Positions 1 to 4,861 of a DNA stretch of 8,934 bases are shown here, piece by piece. The number at the start of each line of letters is the position of its first letter. Position 1 is the stretch's first letter. The DNA comes from Ferrithrix thermotolerans DSM 19514. GTDB taxonomy: Bacteria; Actinomycetota; Acidimicrobiia; Acidimicrobiales; Ilumatobacteraceae. A model generated the notes under the pieces. That model had not been told where the DNA came from. It saw only the letters and a program-made list of their open reading frames with translations, and did not search any database. Both the position numbers and the translations under genes were made by a program. The stretch spans positions 1 through 8,934 of the forward strand of contig CAMCUE010000037.1 of the NCBI GenBank assembly GCA_945878705.1. Reading direction: 5' to 3'.

Positions 1-317
1 AACGACCTTGTGAGAGCATGCTTGCCACTATTTCGAATCGTTAATTCTCGCTCAGAAAAACTGAGAATCTGTTTTGCGGTTTTGATCACCAGGTCAAATT
101 CTTGTTCAGAAAAACTACCAATTAACCGAAGGTTTTTTTTGAATCGTCCGTCCTGCATTGAGTCGTGATATCGCCAAAGTTCAGATTCGCTGTCAACCTT
201 GAACGGGAAACCCAGTGTGTTCCAAAGTTCAAGGCTAAAGGCTTCAATCGCCCGATTTGAAACTGTTGCCCGACCTGCTTGCTCGGCTTGATTGTATTTT
301 TCAACGATATTTGACAT
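1..317 (-). CDS. Hypothetical protein, N-terminal part (runs off the left edge)
   Basis: An open frame begins with ATG at 317-315 and stays open to the window edge, giving about 105 residues without the C-terminus. The protein starts MSNIVEKYNQ and looks soluble and helical: there is no signal peptide or membrane segment, and charged residues are frequent. I recognise no family. A short hexapeptide theme, S-F-S-E-(Q/R)-E, occurs twice 18 residues apart, matching an 11-bp direct repeat at 52-62 and 106-116. The start is supported by a TAGACT box exactly six bases upstream, the same arrangement seen at three other genes here, and by the frame opening only 21 bp after the capA-like stop. A run of eight T at 133-140 (A in the coding sense) lies inside the gene, but the frame reads sensibly through it. 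It could be co-transcribed with the upstream CapA gene as well as from its own promoter. The existence of the gene is fairly likely; its function is unknown. Confidence 0.65.
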   Translation of the reverse strand, partial: MSNIVEKYNQAEQAGRATVSNRAIEAFSLELWNTLGFPFKVDSESELWRYHDSMQDGRFKKNLRLIGSFSEQEFDLVIKTAKQILSFSERELTIRNSGKHALTRS

Positions 318-329
318 ATGACGAGTCTA
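318..329 (-). promoter_or_regulatory. Candidate leaderless -10 box for the left-edge gene
   Basis: In the minus-strand sense TAGACT (329-324) is followed by six bases and then the ATG at 317. This fits the TANNNT -10 pattern of actinobacterial leaderless promoters, with transcription starting at the A of the start codon. No Shine-Dalgarno sequence is visible. No convincing -35 hexamer is seen; that position is instead occupied by an inverted repeat (345-358). Confidence 0.45.
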
Positions 330-338
330 TCTAATTCA

Positions 339-1547
339 CTAATTGCGAATGTATTCGCCAACAACTTTGGTAGTTCGCTTAAGCGAATCTTTCAGTTCGT
401 TATTAGTTGCACTATTCAGGTCATTTTTTTGTAACTCGTCAAGCACCGACCGAATCTGCCAACCCGAAACTCGATCAACCCAAGTTGGTGTGACAACTGG
501 CCGCGCCACGAAAACTTTTCCATCCGCGGCGACAGTAATGGTCGCAGTAACAATTGCTCCGTCTTGAGTACTGGCGGGCCACGGCGGATCTTTCGGAGTT
601 GTAGGCATATCTGACAAAAAGTTTCCAAGGCCATAGATCACCCAAGTGCCGTTAACCGCGCGTATTGGCTGCAATACATGGGCATGACTTCCAATTATCA
701 GATTTACTTGACCAGACTTTGTAATCTCTTCTGCGATTTGTTGTTGAAATGAACTCGGCGCCGACTCGCGCTCGTTTCCCCAGTGCATGCTCAGCAACAC
801 AACTTGCGCACCGAGAGTTCGCGCTTGATGTACATCTCGCAAAATGCGATCTGTGTTGATTAACGCCGAGCGCCAAGTTTCTCCATTAGCGGCAGGTAAA
901 CCGTTGTAACTAAATGTGTAAGACATGTGCGCAACTTGAACTCCGTTGACTTTAAACACATACGGATTAATCTCACTTGGCGTGCGAGCCATACCCGCGT
1001 GCGCAACATGGGCACGATCTAGGGCATTGAGCGTCGCGTCAATTCCGCGTGTGCCACGATCCATTGCGTGATTACTAGCAGTGCTGCAGCGATCAAAGCC
1101 GGCGTCACCAATCGCATCGGCAATTTGGCTTGGCACACCAAAGAATGGAAAGGTAGATAGCTTTTCTCCACTTGGTGCGATGGGTGTTTCAAGATGGCAA
1201 ATTGCCAAATCGACACTTGAAATAATCGGCTTGACGAGTGCGAACATTGGCCGAAAGTTGTAGCCATGCACATCTTTGGTGGCATTGCCATCTACCGCAG
1301 CGTTGCGTTGAGCGCCCGCCCATAATCGGCTGTGCGGCAAAATATCACCACTAACAGCAAGCGTAAATGAAAGTTTATTTGGCGAGGCAGTCGTAACTGT
1401 CGTCGCACTTGAACCAGACGTTGTAGCTACGAGTTTTCCTGGCCCCGAATCAACGCGCACAGAACTAGTCGAAGTTGAAATTGAACTGCAACCAACCAGA
1501 CAACCAAGACAAAAAATAATTATAAGAAATTTAAAAGTGTGTCGCAA
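339..1547 (-). CDS. CapA-family lipoprotein (PGA_cap metallophosphatase-like)
   Basis: The 402-residue protein has a short basic N-region, a hydrophobic stretch (7-19) and a lipobox LVGC with Cys20, so it should be exported and lipid-anchored outside the cytoplasmic membrane. A Ser/Thr-rich linker (21-57) precedes a CapA (poly-gamma-glutamate capsule synthesis) domain. Its signatures are in order: SGD (66-68), HLE (118-120), SNH (158-160), HWGNE (255-259), GSHAH (286-290) and GLGNF (306-310). The family has a calcineurin-like metallophosphatase fold, and the Asp/His/Asn residues in these motifs would bind metals. Length is normal. The start is TTG at 1547: the next upstream in-frame codons lead straight to the stop of the preceding amidohydrolase gene, and the signal peptide begins right there. 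The gap to that gene is 15 nt, so the two are probably co-transcribed. No capB/capC ligase genes are seen, so a role in making capsule is not shown; many family members have no known substrate. Confidence 0.88.
   Translation of the reverse strand: MRHTFKFLIIIFCLGCLVGCSSISTSTSSVRVDSGPGKLVATTSGSSATTVTTASPNKLSFTLAVSGDILPHSRLWAGAQRNAAVDGNATKDVHGYNFRPMFALVKPIISSVDLAICHLETPIAPSGEKLSTFPFFGVPSQIADAIGDAGFDRCSTASNHAMDRGTRGIDATLNALDRAHVAHAGMARTPSEINPYVFKVNGVQVAHMSYTFSYNGLPAANGETWRSALINTDRILRDVHQARTLGAQVVLLSMHWGNERESAPSSFQQQIAEEITKSGQVNLIIGSHAHVLQPIRAVNGTWVIYGLGNFLSDMPTTPKDPPWPASTQDGAIVTATITVAADGKVFVARPVVTPTWVDRVSGWQIRSVLDELQKNDLNSATNNELKDSLKRTTKVVGEYIRN
345..358. promoter_or_regulatory. Inverted repeat, candidate operator, proximal copy
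   Basis: GCGAAT and ATTCGC form a perfect inverted repeat around a two-base centre. It lies in the last codons of the CapA-like gene and is centred about 34-35 bp upstream of the left-edge gene's start, where a -35 element would be. It shares its half-site with the palindrome at 374-387. As RNA it could form a five-pair hairpin with a four-base loop, but no T-run follows, so I do not read it as a terminator. A regulatory role is inference; the amino acids encoded there could explain it by chance. Confidence 0.25.
374..387. promoter_or_regulatory. Perfect 14-bp palindrome, candidate operator, distal copy
   Basis: TTCGCTTAAGCGAA is its own reverse complement. Its centre is 29 bp from the centre of the inverted repeat at 345-358, and both use the half-site GCGAA/TTCGC. 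Both lie in the 3' end of the CapA-like coding region, upstream of the left-edge gene's promoter. About one perfect 14-bp palindrome is expected by chance in a few windows of this size, so only the pairing makes it notable. Confidence 0.25.
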
Positions 1548-1562
1548 ATAAATTCTGCAGTT

Positions 1563-3284
1563 TTAGGATTGCGGGCCACGCACGAGTTTGCCCGGCAGTT
1601 CACCAGTGAACTCATCGTGGTCGACAGTCTGCACACCGTTGACAAGTGTCGCAACATAACCGTGCGCAGTTTGCACAAGGCGTCGGCCTTTAGCCGGCAA
1701 ATCAAATACAACTTTAGGATTATCAAACCCAAGAGAATCAAAATCAATCACGTTGATATCGGCACGTAAGCCCGGCAAAATTGCACCGCGATCGCAAAGT
1801 CCATGCAGTTCGGCAGTGTCGCGTGTTTGGCGTTTGATCATTTGCTCAAGTTCAAGCCGTGGGCCGCGCACGCGGTCACGCACCCAGTGAGTCACCTTAC
1901 AAGGTGGCATGCCACCGTCGCAAATCACTCCGCAGTGCGCACCAGCGTCACTCAACCCATTGCGCGTATTCGGGTGTTGCAATAATTTGTGTGTCATTGA
2001 CAAATCACCGTATGCATAATTCAAAAACGGACGGTAGATCATGCCGGTACCGCCACTAGAAACCAAGTGATCGATAATGACTTCAAAAGGTAATTTGCCG
2101 GTACTCGCGGCAATACCTGCTATTGATTGTTCGCGTGTTGGTTCGTAATCAATTGCTGCAGACGTAATCGGAAACATTGTGTGAAAATTTTCGCCGACAA
2201 ATTGTTTGAAGAAACGATGAGCTGGTTGTTCTTGTAACAGTCGAGCACGTCGCGCAGGGTCGGCGAGCGCAGCAGCACGCTGAGCGATCGGCAAACTTGC
2301 GACCTCAATGTATGCCTGGTGCATCATTAGCGGATGCACGGTGCCTTGCAAAAACATTATTAATCCGATACTGCGGCCAGCAACTTGTGCTTCAATTTTT
2401 TCACCAAGGCGTGCAGACTCTTCAATGAGAGTGAGCGTTTCTCGCCAGAGTTCAGCGTCATCTGCAGGCTGATTTAAATTAATGCTCATCTTCACACCAG
2501 TGCGTCGCGTAAGTTCGCGCATCCAGCCCCACTCATCACCCGGTACGCGCCAATGTTCGGCGGCCATTTGAAATATTCCGTGACCAGCACGACGAATACC
2601 TTCGGCGATGCCGTACAACTCATCTGGTTGCGCACTGGTGCCCGGCACGAATTCGCCGTTTTTACTTTTGTGCAACGAAGTTCGCGAAGTAGAAAAACCA
2701 AGCGCACCGGCTCGCAACGCTTGCTCTGTGAGATCAGCCATTTTGCTGATGTCGTCTGGTGTTGCGTTCTCGTTGTTTGCACCGCGATCACCCATCACGA
2801 ACGCACGCAACGCACCGTGACCAATTTGTGCACCTAAATCAATCACGCGCTTGCGTCGGTCGAGTGCATCTAAATACTCAGGAAAAGATTCCCACTCCCA
2901 CTTGATGCCTTCTGTCATCGCGGCACCCGGAATATCTTCGACACCTTCCATTAACTCAATTAACCACTCGTGTCGTTCGGGAAGCGCGGGCGCAAAACCA
3001 ACGCCACAGTTTCCCATCACTGCTGTAGTTACTCCGTGCCAACTACTTGGTGTCAACCACGGATCCCATGTGGCTTGCGCGTCGTAGTGAGTGTGAACAT
3101 CTACCCAGCCTGGCGCAACGAGCATTGTGTCGGCGTTGATCACATGCGATGCATGGCCAGTTGAAGCTTTGAGTGCCGGAGTAATTTCAACAATTCGACC
3201 GTCGTTGATGACAATGTCTGCTGGTCGTTGTGGAGAGCCAGTGCCATCAACAAGTGATGCATCACGGATAACTGTTGTCGCCAT
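1563..3284 (-). CDS. Amidohydrolase, N-acyl-D-amino-acid deacylase-like (COG3653-type)
   Basis: This 573-residue cytoplasmic protein is a TIM-barrel amidohydrolase with flanking beta domains. It starts with the family's IRDASLVDGTGSP sandwich strand (6-18). The metal-binding HTHYD follows VD at 64-68, and GNCGVGFAP (91-99) carries the Cys that bridges zinc in D-aminoacylases (Cys93). SDAGAH (445-450) supplies the catalytic Asp446, and a C-terminal GYVATLVNG strand (542-550) closes the domain. The histidines that D-aminoacylases place in the middle of the barrel are not evident: the aligned stretches read FQMAAEH (238-244) and MSINLNQ (266-272). The closest group I recall, actinobacterial proteins annotated as D-amino-acid hydrolases, also lacks them. 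The true substrate is therefore open (N-acyl-D-amino acid, cyclic amide or similar). The ATG at 3284 lies six bases behind TAGGCT and lacks a strong ribosome site, suggesting a leaderless message. The gene leads a unit with the CapA-like lipoprotein. Confidence 0.88.
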   Translation of the reverse strand: MATTVIRDASLVDGTGSPQRPADIVINDGRIVEITPALKASTGHASHVINADTMLVAPGWVDVHTHYDAQATWDPWLTPSSWHGVTTAVMGNCGVGFAPALPERHEWLIELMEGVEDIPGAAMTEGIKWEWESFPEYLDALDRRKRVIDLGAQIGHGALRAFVMGDRGANNENATPDDISKMADLTEQALRAGALGFSTSRTSLHKSKNGEFVPGTSAQPDELYGIAEGIRRAGHGIFQMAAEHWRVPGDEWGWMRELTRRTGVKMSINLNQPADDAELWRETLTLIEESARLGEKIEAQVAGRSIGLIMFLQGTVHPLMMHQAYIEVASLPIAQRAAALADPARRARLLQEQPAHRFFKQFVGENFHTMFPITSAAIDYEPTREQSIAGIAASTGKLPFEVIIDHLVSSGGTGMIYRPFLNYAYGDLSMTHKLLQHPNTRNGLSDAGAHCGVICDGGMPPCKVTHWVRDRVRGPRLELEQMIKRQTRDTAELHGLCDRGAILPGLRADINVIDFDSLGFDNPKVVFDLPAKGRRLVQTAHGYVATLVNGVQTVDHDEFTGELPGKLVRGPQS

Positions 3285-3296
3285 GTGCCAAGCCTA
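3285..3296 (-). promoter_or_regulatory. Candidate leaderless -10 box for the amidohydrolase gene
   Basis: In the minus sense TAGGCT (3296-3291) is followed by six bases (TGGCAC) and the ATG. The same hexamer with the same spacing precedes tldD on the other strand. No SD and no clear -35 are visible. An alternative sigma70-like pair (TTGCAC at 3333-3328 and CATACT at 3310-3305, 17 bp apart) is possible but weaker. Confidence 0.45.
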
Positions 3297-3306
3297 GGTG
3301 CGTAAG

Positions 3307-3324
3307 TATGATCACTGCGGAGGA
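3307..3324 (+). promoter_or_regulatory. Candidate -10 box and strong ribosome-binding site for the CoxG-like gene
   Basis: TATGAT (3307-3312) is followed by six bases and then GGAGGA (3319-3324), a near-perfect Shine-Dalgarno sequence 8 nt before the ATG at 3333. If the same -10 geometry applies, the transcript would start right at the Shine-Dalgarno sequence with a 14-nt leader. The SD settles the start codon. The -10 box lies only 10 bp from the opposing TAGGCT box, so the two divergent promoters probably compete or share control. The SD is well supported; the -10 is inference. Confidence 0.5.
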
Positions 3325-3332
3325 TTAGTGCA

Positions 3333-4019
3333 ATGGAAATCAACAATTCGTTTGAAGTAAAGGCGCCGATTGACGTTGCATGGGTTATCTTGACAGACTT
3401 GGCGCGAATCGCACCATGCTTGCCAGGTGCAACTTTGACCAGTATCGAAGGCGATATATATAAAGGACATGTAACCGTGAAGGTTGGTCCGATCGTTGCG
3501 AAGTTTGGTGGACAAGCAATTTTTCAGGAACGCAATGATGAGGCACATCGCGCCGTCCTGACAGGTGAAGGGCGTGATGCAACTGGTAAAGGCAATGCTT
3601 CGGCAATTATCACCGCGCAACTTGAAGTTGTTGACTCAGGCATAACACGCTGCACCGTCAGTACAGATTTAACAATCACAGGCAAGATCGCACAATTTGG
3701 TCGCGGTGCGCTAGCCGATGTGAGCGACAAGTTGCTCAAACAGTTTGTTGTCAATCTTGAGACAACGGTTTTGGCGCAAGATGCGAATCAAATTTCAGCG
3801 CCTGCGAAAATCTCAAGCGCTACAAACGAGCAGAGTGTTACGCCTGCAAGCAACGAGACAAAGACTCGGCGGATAATCACCCCAGTCGAAAATGCACCAC
3901 TGGATTTGTTGGGTTCGGCGGGCATGTCACTAGCGATGCCGATTCTCAAACGCTTATTACCACCAGTAATCGGCGTTGTTGCAGGTATTGCTGCGATTAT
4001 TTGGTTTACCGTTCGCTAA
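3333..4019 (+). CDS. SRPBCC/CoxG-like protein with C-terminal membrane anchor
   Basis: The 228-residue protein begins with a START/SRPBCC domain of the CO dehydrogenase subunit G type (about 1-147). Typical signatures are VAWVILTDLARIAPCLPGA (15-33), GHVTVKVGPI (45-54), GEGRD (78-82) and the strongly conserved ITGKIAQFGRG (115-125). A polar, disordered-looking linker (150-190) follows. The C-terminus has an amphipathic/hydrophobic stretch (about 191-208) and then one membrane helix (209-226), ending in a basic residue. Family knowledge: CoxG recruits the molybdenum CO dehydrogenase to the membrane and handles quinone in its hydrophobic pocket. No coxL, coxM or coxS gene is in the window, so the partner is unknown and the protein could serve another molybdenum-flavin hydroxylase or act alone. 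The start is fixed by a GGAGGA ribosome site 8 nt upstream. It is transcribed alone, divergent from the amidohydrolase gene and convergent with the hisN-like gene. Confidence 0.87.
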   Translation: MEINNSFEVKAPIDVAWVILTDLARIAPCLPGATLTSIEGDIYKGHVTVKVGPIVAKFGGQAIFQERNDEAHRAVLTGEGRDATGKGNASAIITAQLEVVDSGITRCTVSTDLTITGKIAQFGRGALADVSDKLLKQFVVNLETTVLAQDANQISAPAKISSATNEQSVTPASNETKTRRIITPVENAPLDLLGSAGMSLAMPILKRLLPPVIGVVAGIAAIIWFTVR

Positions 4020-4026
4020 AAATCCT

Positions 4027-4061
4027 GCGAGTTGCGAGTTGCGAGTTGTGACTTGCGATAA
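4027..4061. repeat. Heptamer tandem repeat, five units
   Basis: Three identical GCGAGTT units (4027-4047) are followed by two degenerate ones, GTGACTT (4048-4054) and GCGATAA (4055-4061). The array nearly fills the 44-bp spacer between the convergent CoxG-like and hisN-like genes. It does not encode anything on either strand that I can support. Confidence 0.85.
4038..4059 (+). terminator. Weak candidate terminator hairpin formed by the heptamer repeat
   Basis: In the plus sense 4038-4046 can pair with 4051-4059 around a TGTG loop: nine pairs, three of them G-U. The stem exists because the fourth repeat unit is diverged. It is followed by AAAACTATTTT rather than an uninterrupted T-run. In the minus sense the three wobbles become mismatches, so it would favour ending the CoxG-like transcript. 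No other terminator-like structure is present between the two genes. Confidence 0.25.
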
Positions 4062-4063
4062 AA

Positions 4064-4846
4064 CTATTTTGGTAAATACGCGAGAGTTGCGTCGTGCAAC
4101 AGACCGTTAGTTGTAATCAACGAGTTGGCGCGCCAGTCTTGTGCGCCAAAGCGGTCGCTGCATTTTCCGCCGGCTTCCTGAACAATAGGTACGAGTGCAG
4201 CAATGTCGTATGGCGCTAAACCAATATTGTCAATCGCAATATCAACTGAACCTTGCGCGACCAACATGTGTTGCCAGAAATCGCCGTAGCCGCGCACACG
4301 CAAAACATCGTTTTGCAATTTTGAGAGCGAAGAAGTCGCACCAAGTTTGTCCCAGCCTTTGCCCGAAGTGATGCTCAAACTTGCTTCACGCATCGTGTCA
4401 ACTTTGCTAACGCGAATTGGTTGTCCATTAAAAAATGCCCCACCACCACTAACGGCCCACCATCGCATCTGCAATACGGGTGCGCAGACGACACCAAGTA
4501 TCGGAACATTATTTTTGACAAGAGCAATCAAAGATGCCCACACCCCAACCCCGCGCACAAAATTGCTTGTGCCGTCAATCGGGTCGATCACCCACTGATA
4601 AATTGCGTCACTCGGCCCAACGATGCCGTGCTCTTCTCCGTAGACGCTGTGCTCTGGTCTCTCGGCTCGCAAAATATTTGTAATCGCAGTTTCTGTTGCG
4701 CGATCAATTTCGGTCACTTCGCTTTTGTCGGCTTTGCGCTCAACAGTAAATGAGCGAGCGTTGAACCCGGCAAGGCTGACTGCTGCTGCCGCATCGGCAA
4801 CTTTTAGCGCCAGTTGAAGTTCGTTTTCTAGCGATGCGATATTCAT
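4064..4846 (-). CDS. hisN: Inositol-monophosphatase-family protein, probably histidinol-phosphatase HisN
   Basis: The 260-residue cytoplasmic enzyme shows the full magnesium-dependent IMPase signature: TEIDRATE (45-52), GEEHG (70-74), WVIDPIDGT (85-93) with metal ligands Glu71, Asp88 and Asp91, and the C-terminal YDIAALVPIVQEAGG (213-227) with Asp214. RGYGDFW (185-191) and a closing TTNGLLHDATL (245-255) match actinobacterial HisN as I remember it. HisN dephosphorylates L-histidinol phosphate in histidine biosynthesis. The usual LWD before the last metal Asp reads APYD here, a small departure. Other his genes are absent, so activity on inositol phosphate cannot be excluded. The gene follows dxs after 15 nt with no TANNNT box, so it is probably the last cistron of a PAP2-dxs-hisN message. 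The ATG at 4846 has only a weak GGTG-type ribosome site. Confidence 0.8.
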   Translation of the reverse strand: MNIASLENELQLALKVADAAAAVSLAGFNARSFTVERKADKSEVTEIDRATETAITNILRAERPEHSVYGEEHGIVGPSDAIYQWVIDPIDGTSNFVRGVGVWASLIALVKNNVPILGVVCAPVLQMRWWAVSGGGAFFNGQPIRVSKVDTMREASLSITSGKGWDKLGATSSLSKLQNDVLRVRGYGDFWQHMLVAQGSVDIAIDNIGLAPYDIAALVPIVQEAGGKCSDRFGAQDWRANSLITTNGLLHDATLAYLPK

Positions 4847-4861
4847 TAGTACCGCACCAAA

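Noticed and set aside
51..65. Small hairpin CTCAG-AAAAA-CTGAG as a terminator
   Set aside because: Five-pair stem inside an open coding frame with no T-run after it on either strand.
133..140. Run of eight T as a frameshift or programmed slippage site
   Set aside because: The coding frame before and after the run joins without any shift and reads as one plausible protein; there is no competing long frame to slip into.
122..364. An 80-residue minus-strand reading frame overlapping the left edge
   Set aside because: It is out of frame with the longer open frame starting at 317, overlaps the CapA-like gene's end and has no promoter or SD. The frame from 317 fits the start pattern seen at other genes.
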